The notes under the pieces were generated by a model that was not told where the DNA came from, made no database searches, and saw only the letters and a program-made list of their open reading frames with translations. This document shows positions 1 through 5,636 of a stretch of DNA of 5,636 bases, in pieces (position 1 is the first letter of the stretch; every line of letters begins with the position of its first letter). A program made the position numbers and the translations under genes. The stretch is from assembly GCA_018971405.1 (NCBI GenBank), contig JAGXAX010000106.1, positions 1 to 5,636 on the forward strand, read 5' to 3'. The stretch comes from Alphaproteobacteria bacterium (GTDB taxonomy: Bacteria > Pseudomonadota > Alphaproteobacteria > Micavibrionales > UBA2020).

Positions 1-1089
1 CCCGCCTTCCAGATGGGTCACCCGAAAGTGTTCGAACTCGCCGCGCGCCTCGCGATGCTGATGCCAGGCACGCTCGACCATGTGTTTTTCACCAACTCCG
101 GATCGGAGTCCGTCGATACGGCCCTCAAGATCGCCCTCGCCTACCACAACGTGCGCGGACAGGCGGGGCGCACGCGGCTGATCGGGCGGGAACGCGGCTA
201 TCACGGCGTCGGCTTCGGCGGCATCTCCGTCGGCGGCATCGTCAACAACCGCAAGTTCTTCGGCTCGCTGCTCACCGGCGTCGATCATCTGCCGCACACG
301 CACAACCTCAAGGAAAACGCCTACAGCAAAGGCCTGCCCGCCTGGGGCGCGCATCTGGCGGACGACCTCGAGCGCATCGTCACGCTGCACGGGGCGGAAA
401 CCATCGCCGCCGTCATCGTCGAGCCGATCGCAGGCTCGACCGGCGTGCTGCTGCCGCCCAAGGGCTACCTGCAAAAACTCCGCGATATCTGCACCAAGCA
501 TGGCATCCTGCTCATTTTCGACGAAGTCATCACCGCCTTCGGCCGCACCGGCAACGCCGCGACGGCCGCCGAAGTGTTCGGCGTGCAGCCCGACATCATC
601 ACCATGGCCAAGGGCCTGACCTCCGGCGTCATCCCCATGGGCGCGGTCGCGGTGGACAAGAAAATCTACGACGCCTTTATGCAAGGGCCGGAAAACGCCA
701 TCGAGCTCTTCCACGGTTACACCTATTCCGGTCACCCCGTCGCCGCCGCCGCCGGCCTCGCGACGCTCGACGTTTACAGCCAGGAAAAGCTCTTCGAACG
801 CGCCAAAGAGCTCGAGCCCTACTGGGAGCAGGCCGTGCACGCCCTCAAGGGCCTGCCGCATGTCATCGATCTGCGCAACATCGGGCTGATCGGCGCGATC
901 GAGATGGAAGGCATCCCGGGCAAGCCGACCGCCCGCGCGTTCGAGGCCTTCCTCAAATGCTTCGAGAAGGGCCTGCTGATCCGCACCACCGGCGACACCA
1001 TTGCGCTCTCGCCGCCGCTAATCATCTCCAAGCCGCAGATCGACGAAATCTTCGACACCCTCTCCACCGTCATCAAAGGACTGGCCTGA
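1..1089 (+). CDS. Class III omega-amino acid (beta-alanine):pyruvate aminotransferase, 5'-truncated by window edge
   Basis: This PLP-dependent cytosolic enzyme most likely moves the amino group of beta-alanine (or 3-aminoisobutyrate) to pyruvate, giving malonate (or methylmalonate) semialdehyde and alanine. The reading frame is open from base 1 with family-like residues (PAFQ) before the first ATG at 13, so that ATG is internal. About 362 residues are visible against roughly 440-450 for the family, so some 80-90 N-terminal residues lie outside. Visible landmarks are the phosphate-binding GSES (100-111), RGYHG with the PLP-stacking Tyr (199-201), [11 protein letters not shown] with the Asp that contacts the pyridine nitrogen (520-522), the Schiff-base Lys in MAKG (610-612), HGYTYSGHP (about 712-738) and the Arg in LLIRTTGDT (982-984), which matches the substrate-carboxylate Arg of omega-transaminases. 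It is followed one base later by mmsA, whose enzyme takes its product. Close relatives act on other omega-amines (taurine, putrescine, aromatic amines); the neighbours favour beta-alanine. The family is certain, the substrate inferred. Confidence 0.9.
   Translation, partial: PAFQMGHPKVFELAARLAMLMPGTLDHVFFTNSGSESVDTALKIALAYHNVRGQAGRTRLIGRERGYHGVGFGGISVGGIVNNRKFFGSLLTGVDHLPHTHNLKENAYSKGLPAWGAHLADDLERIVTLHGAETIAAVIVEPIAGSTGVLLPPKGYLQKLRDICTKHGILLIFDEVITAFGRTGNAATAAEVFGVQPDIITMAKGLTSGVIPMGAVAVDKKIYDAFMQGPENAIELFHGYTYSGHPVAAAAGLATLDVYSQEKLFERAKELEPYWEQAVHALKGLPHVIDLRNIGLIGAIEMEGIPGKPTARAFEAFLKCFEKGLLIRTTGDTIALSPPLIISKPQIDEIFDTLSTVIKGLA
1075..1080 (+). promoter_or_regulatory. Ribosome binding site for mmsA
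   Basis: AAAGGA lies inside the last codons of the aminotransferase gene, 10 bases before the ATG at 1091. It supports that start over the next in-frame ATG at 1106, which is preceded by a C/G-rich stretch with no Shine-Dalgarno match. The placement suggests that translation of mmsA is coupled to the gene before it. Confidence 0.5.
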
Positions 1090-1090
1090 C

Positions 1091-2566
1091 ATGAAAGCCC
1101 CGGCGATGAAGAACACTCCGCAACGTCACGGCGACATCACCAATCCGGCCACCGGCGAAGTCATCTCCCGCGTGCCGTTCAGCACGGCGGCGGACATCGA
1201 TGCCGCGGTGAGGCGCGCGCAAAAGGCCTTCCCCGACTGGGCGGATATGCCGCCGATGCGCCGGGCGCGCATCATGTTCCGCTTCGTCGAACTGCTTAAC
1301 AAAAACGCCGACGAGCTCGCACGCATCGTCTCGACCGAGCACGGCAAGGTGCAGGTTGACGCCGCGGGCGAGGTGCAGCGCGGCATCGAGATCGCCGAGT
1401 TCGCCTCCGCCATTCCCAATTTCCTCAAGGGCGAATATTCCGACAGCGTCGGCACGGGCGTGGACAGCTACAGCATGCGCCAGCCGCTCGGCATCGTTGC
1501 CGGCATCACGCCGTTCAACTTCCCCGCCATGGTGCCGATGTGGATGTTCCCCATCGCCATCACCTGCGGCAACTGCTTTATTTTGAAGCCCTCGGAACGC
1601 GACCCCTCCGCCGCCGATTTCCTCGCCAAACTGCTTGAAGACGCGGGGCTGCCGGACGGCGTGTTTCAGGTCGTCCACGGCGACAAGGAAGCGGTGGACG
1701 CCATCCTGCATCACCCCGACATCGCGGCGGTCAGCTTTGTCGGCTCGACGCCGGTCGCGGAATATATCTATAAAACCGGCACGTCGAACGGCAAGCGCGT
1801 GCAGGCCCTCGGCGGCGCGAAGAACCACATGGTCGTCATGCCCGATGCCGACATGGATCAGGCGGCCGACGCGCTGATGGGGGCGGCCTTCGGCTCGGCG
1901 GGCGAGCGCTGCATGGCGATCTCGGTCGCCGTGGCGGTGACGGATCAGGTCGGCGACAAGCTGATTGCGAAACTGAAACCGCTGATCGAAAATCTTAAAG
2001 TCGGCCCGGGATCCGACAAAGCCTCCGAAATGGGCCCGCTGATCACGCGCCAGCACTGCGACAAGGTCGCGGGCTACGTCGCGCTCGGCGAAAAGGAAGG
2101 CGCGAAGCTCGTCGTCGACGGGCGCAAGCTCGCCGTCAAAGGCCACGAGAAAGGCTTTTTCATCGGCGGCTGCCTGTTCGATAAGGTCACGCCGGAGATG
2201 CGCATTTATAAAGAAGAGATCTTCGGCCCCGTTTTGGCCGTCGTCCGCGCCAAGAGCTATGCGGAAGCGGTCAGCCTCATCCAGAACCACGAATACGCCA
2301 ACGGCACGGCCATCTTCACCAACGACGGCCGCACCGCGCGCAATTTCGCCCGCGACATCCGCGTCGGCATGGTCGGCATCAACGTGCCGATTCCCGTGCC
2401 GGTCGCGATGCACAGCTTCGGCGGCTGGAAACGCTCGCTCTTCGGCGACGTGCACATGCACGGCATGGAAGGCGTGCGCTTTTTCACACGGCTCAAGACC
2501 GTCTCCGCCCGCTGGCCGCACGGCCCGGCGGAAGGCGCGGATTATCACTTCCCGCAGAATAAATAA
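1091..2566 (+). CDS. mmsA: CoA-acylating methylmalonate-semialdehyde / malonate-semialdehyde dehydrogenase
   Basis: This 491-residue aldehyde dehydrogenase superfamily protein has the usual MmsA length (about 490-500). It should oxidise malonate semialdehyde to acetyl-CoA and CO2, and methylmalonate semialdehyde to propionyl-CoA and CO2, using NAD+ and CoA. Visible residues are Asn143 in TPFNFP (oxyanion hole), the nucleotide-site GST at 218-220, the nucleophile Cys274 in GERCMA, and Glu376 in EEIFGP. Ala239 in QALGGAKNH sits where hydrolytic aldehyde dehydrogenases carry the general-base Glu (LELGG). Loss of that Glu is typical of the CoA-dependent MmsA/IolA group and fits thioester release to CoA rather than to water. 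Arg273, just before the Cys, and probably Arg97 in EVQRGIE match the arginines that hold the substrate carboxylate in this group. The gene starts one base after the aminotransferase stop and completes the route from beta-alanine to acyl-CoA. A role in valine or inositol breakdown is the alternative, but the neighbours point to pyrimidines. Confidence 0.95.
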   Translation: MKAPAMKNTPQRHGDITNPATGEVISRVPFSTAADIDAAVRRAQKAFPDWADMPPMRRARIMFRFVELLNKNADELARIVSTEHGKVQVDAAGEVQRGIEIAEFASAIPNFLKGEYSDSVGTGVDSYSMRQPLGIVAGITPFNFPAMVPMWMFPIAITCGNCFILKPSERDPSAADFLAKLLEDAGLPDGVFQVVHGDKEAVDAILHHPDIAAVSFVGSTPVAEYIYKTGTSNGKRVQALGGAKNHMVVMPDADMDQAADALMGAAFGSAGERCMAISVAVAVTDQVGDKLIAKLKPLIENLKVGPGSDKASEMGPLITRQHCDKVAGYVALGEKEGAKLVVDGRKLAVKGHEKGFFIGGCLFDKVTPEMRIYKEEIFGPVLAVVRAKSYAEAVSLIQNHEYANGTAIFTNDGRTARNFARDIRVGMVGINVPIPVPVAMHSFGGWKRSLFGDVHMHGMEGVRFFTRLKTVSARWPHGPAEGADYHFPQNK

Positions 2567-2573
2567 GAGGGGA
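2567..2573 (+). promoter_or_regulatory. Ribosome binding site for preT
   Basis: GAGGGGA fills most of the 11-base gap between the mmsA stop (2564-2566) and the ATG at 2578, leaving four bases as spacer, or seven if only GAGG pairs. It fixes the preT start. The gap is too short for a terminator or a separate promoter. Confidence 0.6.
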
Positions 2574-2577
2574 CGGT

Positions 2578-3957
2578 ATGAGCAAAGCAGCCGGACAGCC
2601 CGCCAATACCGATGTTGATATCAAAACAGGCCGCCTGACGCCGCAGCAATACGACGAGAACTTCGGCGATATCCACCCGCCGCTCGACGGCAATAACGCG
2701 GTCATCGAGGCAAACCGCTGCTACTTCTGCTATGACGCACCCTGCGTGCAGGCCTGCCCGACCAGCATCGACATTCCGCTCTTCATCCGCAAAATCTCGA
2801 CCGGCAACGTCAGGGGCGCGGCAAAAACCATTCTCGAAGCCAACATCATGGGCGGCGCCTGCGCGCGCGTCTGCCCGGTCGAGGAACTCTGCGAGCAGGC
2901 CTGCGTGCGCAATACGCAGAGCGAGAAACCCGTGAAAATCGGCCAGTTGCAGCGCCACGCGACCGACCATCTGTTCGCCCGCAAGGATGCGCAAATCTTC
3001 ACGCGCAAACCCGCGACAGGCAAAAAGATCGCCGTGGTCGGCGCGGGGCCTGCCGGATTGGCTTGCGCCCACCAGTTGGCGCAAGACGGCCACGACATCA
3101 CCATTTTTGAATCCAGGCCCAAAGCGGGCGGCCTCAACGAATACGGCATCGCCGCCTACAAGGTACCGGACGATTTCGCGCAGAGAGAAGTGGATTACAT
3201 CCTATCCATCGGCGGCATCACGATCAAGCACGGACAAACGCTCGGCAAGGAGATCACGCTCGCGCAATTGCGCAAGGATTTTGACGCGGTATTCCTCGGC
3301 CTCGGATTGGCGGGCGTCAACGCGCTCGGTCTTGAAGGCGAAAACATCAAGGGCGTCGAAAACGCCGTGGACTACATCGAGGCGCTGCGCACCGCAAAAG
3401 ACAAAAGCAAGCTGCCCGTCGGACGGCGCATCGTCGTCATCGGCGGCGGCAACACGGCGATCGACATCGCCATCCAGATCAAGCGCCTCGGCGCGGAAGA
3501 CGTCACCCTCGCCTACCGCCGCGGCCCCGAAAACATGAGCGCGACCGACTGGGAATGCGAACTCGCGCAAACCAACGACGTGCGCATCAGGCACTGGTCG
3601 ATCCCGAAAAAAATCCTCTCCACGGGCGGGCATGTCACCGGCATCGAGTTTGAATACGCGCAGCTCGACAAAAGCGGCAGGCTCACAGGCACGGGCGACA
3701 CCTATACCCTGCCCGCCGATCAGGTGTTCAAGGCCATCGGCCAGACATTCGTGGCTGCGCCGCTCGGCCATGACGCGCCGCAACTGACCAAGAAAGGCCG
3801 CATCGCCATCGACCACGACGGGCTAACCTCGCTCGGCGGCGTCTGGGCGGGCGGCGACTGCACCGAAGGGCAGGATTTGACCGTCGCCGCCGTCGCGGGC
3901 GGCAAACGTGCCGCGCTTGCCATCACTCGCGCGCTGAAGGAGAAAAAATATGGCTGA
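2578..3957 (+). CDS. preT: NAD-dependent dihydropyrimidine dehydrogenase, FAD/Fe-S electron-input subunit (PreT/PydX)
   Basis: This 459-residue cytosolic flavoprotein takes electrons from NAD(P)H through FAD and passes them over Fe-S clusters to the catalytic subunit PreA. It matches the N-terminal half of mammalian dihydropyrimidine dehydrogenase (DPD) and the GltD-like oxidoreductases. The N-terminal Fe-S domain (about 40-130) carries cysteines at 48, 51, 56, 60, 95, 99, 105 and 109. Their spacing matches the two N-terminal clusters of DPD, and Gln125 falls where DPD uses an unusual glutamine ligand. An FAD-binding Rossmann motif GAGPAG follows at 155-160, then a nucleotide-binding GGGNTA at 289-294, and a C-terminal WAGGDC (423-428) that closes the FAD site. 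There is no signal peptide or membrane segment. It overlaps preA by eight bases, as expected for subunits made together. GltD (glutamate synthase small subunit) is the main alternative by sequence, but the preA neighbour decides against it. NAD rather than NADP as partner is inferred from characterised bacterial homologues. Confidence 0.93.
   Translation: MSKAAGQPANTDVDIKTGRLTPQQYDENFGDIHPPLDGNNAVIEANRCYFCYDAPCVQACPTSIDIPLFIRKISTGNVRGAAKTILEANIMGGACARVCPVEELCEQACVRNTQSEKPVKIGQLQRHATDHLFARKDAQIFTRKPATGKKIAVVGAGPAGLACAHQLAQDGHDITIFESRPKAGGLNEYGIAAYKVPDDFAQREVDYILSIGGITIKHGQTLGKEITLAQLRKDFDAVFLGLGLAGVNALGLEGENIKGVENAVDYIEALRTAKDKSKLPVGRRIVVIGGGNTAIDIAIQIKRLGAEDVTLAYRRGPENMSATDWECELAQTNDVRIRHWSIPKKILSTGGHVTGIEFEYAQLDKSGRLTGTGDTYTLPADQVFKAIGQTFVAAPLGHDAPQLTKKGRIAIDHDGLTSLGGVWAGGDCTEGQDLTVAAVAGGKRAALAITRALKEKKYG
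3937..3942 (+). promoter_or_regulatory. Ribosome binding site for preA inside the preT 3' end
   Basis: AAGGAG is a near-perfect Shine-Dalgarno sequence seven bases before the ATG at 3950. It lies within preT coding sequence and fixes the preA start so that the two genes overlap by eight bases (3950-3957), an arrangement that favours translational coupling and balanced subunit production. Confidence 0.75.
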
Positions 3958-5224
3958 TTTGACATGCAAAATCGCGGGCGTCACGTCGCCGAACCCCTTC
4001 TGGCTCGCCTCCGCGCCGCCGACCGATAAAGAATATAATGTTGTGCGCGCATTTAAAGCGGGCTGGGGCGGCGTGGTGTGGAAGACCTTGGGCGAAGACC
4101 CGCCGGTGGTCAACGTTTCCTCGCGTTACGGCGCGACGCACTACAACGGCACCAGGATCATGGGCTTCAACAACATCGAGCTGATCACCGACCGTCCGCT
4201 CGACGTGAACCTGAAAGAGATCGAACGCGTCAAGAAAAACTGGCCGGATCGCGCCATGGTCGTCTCGCTGATGGTGCCGTGCAACGAGGACGCGTGGAAA
4301 AAGATACTCAAGCGCGTCGAGACCACGGGCTGCGACGCCATCGAGCTCAACTTCGGCTGCCCACACGGCATGAGCGAGCGCAACATGGGCTCCGCCGTGG
4401 GTCAGGTTCCGGAATATATCCGCGACGTCACCAGCTGGTGCAAAAAGCATTGCGACCTGCCCGTGTTCGTCAAGCTCACGCCGAACATCACCAACATCCT
4501 TTATCCCGCGCGCGCTGCCGTAGAGGGCGGGGCGGACGCTGTTTCGCTCATCAATACCATAAATTCCATCACTGCCGTAAACCTCGACGTCATGGCGCCG
4601 GAACCGGTCGTCAACGGCGTCGGCGCGCACGGCGGCTATTGCGGCCCCGCTGTAAAACCGATCGCTCTCTGCATGGTGGCGGAGATCGCCCGCGACGCCG
4701 CGTGCAAAAACATCCCCGTCTCCGGCATCGGCGGCATCTCGACGTGGCGCGACGCGGCAGAATTCATCTCGCTCGGCGCAGGCTCGGTGCAGGTCTGCAC
4801 CGCGGCGATGCATCACGGCTTCAAAATCGTCGAAGAGCTGGCCGACGGTCTCTCCAACTGGATGGACGAGAAGGGCTATAAGTCTCTCGACGCTTTCCGC
4901 GGACTGGCAGCGAAAAACTTCCGCAACTGGAACCAGCTCGACATGAACTACGACATCAAGGCGCGCATCGACCCCGACAAGTGCATCAACTGCGGCCTCT
5001 GCCACATCGCCTGCGAAGACACTTCGCATCAGGCGATCAGCATCGCGAAGCAGGGCGGCAAGAACGTGTTTAAAGTCATCGATCAGGAATGCGTCGGCTG
5101 CAACCTTTGCATGCACGCCTGCCCCGTCGACGGCTGCATCACCATGGAGCGCGTCGACAACGGCAAACCCTACATGACGTGGAACGAAGACCCGCGCAAT
5201 CCCGCGGCGAAAAAGACCGCTTGA
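3950..5224 (+). CDS. preA: NAD-dependent dihydropyrimidine dehydrogenase, catalytic FMN/Fe-S subunit (PreA/PydA)
   Basis: This 424-residue protein matches the C-terminal half of mammalian DPD and bacterial PreA/PydA. It should reduce uracil and thymine to dihydrouracil and dihydrothymine on FMN, with electrons from PreT. Residues 1 to about 310 form a dihydroorotate-dehydrogenase-like TIM barrel. Cys137 in NFGCPHGM is the proton-donating active-site cysteine. Asn75, Asn134, Asn202 and Thr203 fall at the spacing of the pyrimidine-binding Asn/Thr set of DPD, and Lys45 and Lys175 are candidate FMN/active-site lysines. GIGGIST (259-265) is the FMN phosphate loop region. Two [4Fe-4S] ferredoxin motifs follow: Cys345, 348, 351, 355 and Cys381, 384, 387, 391. 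The length fits the two-subunit bacterial enzyme (about 410-425). It is cytosolic, probably a PreT-PreA heteromer. Position 136 is Gly where mammalian DPD has Ser. A dihydroorotate dehydrogenase is the nearest alternative, excluded by the active-site loop, the ferredoxin tail and the preT partner. Confidence 0.95.
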   Translation: MADLTCKIAGVTSPNPFWLASAPPTDKEYNVVRAFKAGWGGVVWKTLGEDPPVVNVSSRYGATHYNGTRIMGFNNIELITDRPLDVNLKEIERVKKNWPDRAMVVSLMVPCNEDAWKKILKRVETTGCDAIELNFGCPHGMSERNMGSAVGQVPEYIRDVTSWCKKHCDLPVFVKLTPNITNILYPARAAVEGGADAVSLINTINSITAVNLDVMAPEPVVNGVGAHGGYCGPAVKPIALCMVAEIARDAACKNIPVSGIGGISTWRDAAEFISLGAGSVQVCTAAMHHGFKIVEELADGLSNWMDEKGYKSLDAFRGLAAKNFRNWNQLDMNYDIKARIDPDKCINCGLCHIACEDTSHQAISIAKQGGKNVFKVIDQECVGCNLCMHACPVDGCITMERVDNGKPYMTWNEDPRNPAAKKTA

Positions 5225-5228
5225 CGGC

Positions 5229-5239
5229 GGGAGAAGAGG
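5229..5239 (+). promoter_or_regulatory. Ribosome binding site for the response regulator gene
   Basis: The purine-rich stretch GGGAGAAGAGG fills the 16-base gap after the preA stop. GGAG (5230-5233) lies seven bases before the ATG at 5241. The gap has no room for a terminator hairpin, so the response regulator is probably read from the same mRNA as preA. Confidence 0.5.
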
Positions 5240-5240
5240 C

Positions 5241-5636
5241 ATGAGCGAAACGCAAATCAAGCCGAAAATCCTGATCATCGAGGACAACCCCTACAACGCC
5301 AAGCTCTTGAGAATTTACCTTGAGGAGGACGGCTTCGACGTCATGCACGCGGAAGACGGGCACGCGGGCATCGAGATCATGGCCAACACGCCGCGCGGCA
5401 TCAGCGCCATCCTGCTCGACCGCGTCATGCCGGACATGGACGGGCTCGAAACGCTGCGCGTGCTCAAGCTCGCGCCGCGCGCATGGAACGTTCCCGTCAT
5501 CATGCTGACAGCGGCGATCACGCCGCGGCAGGCCGAGGAAGCGCTGCTGATCGGCGCCCACGCCTGCCTCCCGAAGCCCTACAACAGGGAAGAGATCCTC
5601 GCGACGCTCAACGGGCTGCTGAAAAGGAAGAGATGA
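5241..5636 (+). CDS. Single-domain response regulator (CheY/DivK-like receiver)
   Basis: This complete 131-residue protein is a receiver domain and nothing else; the stop is the last codon of the window. It should be phosphorylated on aspartate by a histidine kinase or phosphotransfer protein and signal by protein contact, since no DNA-binding or enzyme domain is present. The signature residues are the acidic pair Glu14-Asp15 after the first strand (ILIIEDN), phospho-acceptor Asp60 in LLDRVMPDMDG, Thr90 in MLTAA, and Lys112 in PKPY. The position three before that Lys, usually an aromatic switch residue in CheY-like proteins (for example KPF preceded by a Tyr), is Cys109. The start at 5241 has a good ribosome binding site and gives the usual length. 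It follows preA by 16 bases but has no evident role in pyrimidine breakdown. It could belong to the catabolic transcript or be the first gene of a signalling cluster to the right. The family is sure; partner and output are unknown. Confidence 0.93.
   Translation: MSETQIKPKILIIEDNPYNAKLLRIYLEEDGFDVMHAEDGHAGIEIMANTPRGISAILLDRVMPDMDGLETLRVLKLAPRAWNVPVIMLTAAITPRQAEEALLIGAHACLPKPYNREEILATLNGLLKRKR

Noticed and set aside
13..15. ATG at 13 as the true start of the aminotransferase
   Set aside because: The frame is open upstream to base 1 with residues that match the family (PAFQ before the GHP motif). A start here would remove the N-terminal segment of the fold, and no Shine-Dalgarno sequence can be seen.
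1073..2548. Long antisense open frame (491 codons) across mmsA
   Set aside because: Its translation is dominated by Ala, Arg, Asp, His and Val with no recognisable domain. It mirrors mmsA, whose GC-rich third positions suppress stops on the opposite strand. The sense protein is a clear family member.
2578..3957. PreT as glutamate synthase small subunit (GltD)
   Set aside because: The domain layout is shared with GltD, but the overlapping downstream gene encodes the DPD catalytic subunit, no gltB is present, and the cysteine/Gln spacing follows DPD.
3959..4039. Exact TTGACA (3959-3964) and TATAAT (4034-4039) inside the 5' end of preA
   Set aside because: They are 69 bases apart rather than about 17, so they cannot form one sigma-70 promoter. 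No -35-like hexamer lies at the right distance before the TATAAT. Both are explained by coding sequence (DLTC and EYNV).
3923..5287. Long antisense open frame (454 codons) across preA and into the receiver gene
   Set aside because: It is the same GC-driven shadow effect: low-complexity composition with no motif, opposite a gene with complete active-site and ferredoxin motifs.
1..5636. Search for tRNA/rRNA, CRISPR arrays, insertion sequences, att sites and terminators
   Set aside because: Coding sequence covers essentially the whole window. I saw no direct repeat arrays, no terminal inverted repeats, no RNA gene signatures, and no hairpin plus T-run in the short gaps.

Overview
The window is a compact, one-strand gene cluster on GC-rich bacterial DNA. 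It holds four catabolic genes and a small response regulator, all on the + strand. The genes are separated by 1, 11, -8 (overlap) and 16 bases, so there is no internal room for a promoter or terminator and the layout looks like one transcript that starts left of the window. The organism is most likely a Gram-negative proteobacterium, perhaps an alphaproteobacterium. That placement is inferred from protein similarity and base composition and is not secure; there is no rRNA or other marker here.

Layout: 1-1089, the 3' part of a class III omega-amino acid (beta-alanine):pyruvate aminotransferase; 1091-2566, a CoA-acylating (methyl)malonate-semialdehyde dehydrogenase (MmsA); 2578-3957, the FAD/Fe-S electron-input subunit of NAD-dependent dihydropyrimidine dehydrogenase (PreT/PydX); 3950-5224, the catalytic FMN/Fe-S subunit (PreA/PydA); 5241-5636, a complete stand-alone receiver domain (CheY-like response regulator).

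How they fit: PreT-PreA reduces uracil or thymine to the 5,6-dihydropyrimidine, the first step of reductive pyrimidine degradation. Dihydropyrimidinase and beta-ureidopropionase, not in this window, would then give beta-alanine or 3-aminoisobutyrate. The aminotransferase converts these to malonate semialdehyde or methylmalonate semialdehyde, and MmsA turns those into acetyl-CoA or propionyl-CoA plus CO2. The window thus encodes both the entry and the exit of the pathway. The missing middle enzymes are expected nearby, most likely upstream.

The catabolic genes are members of well-known families with intact active sites. I do not see a new biological system. The feature least explained by the pathway is the receiver-only protein placed 16 bases after preA; its output partner and its link to pyrimidine metabolism are unknown.
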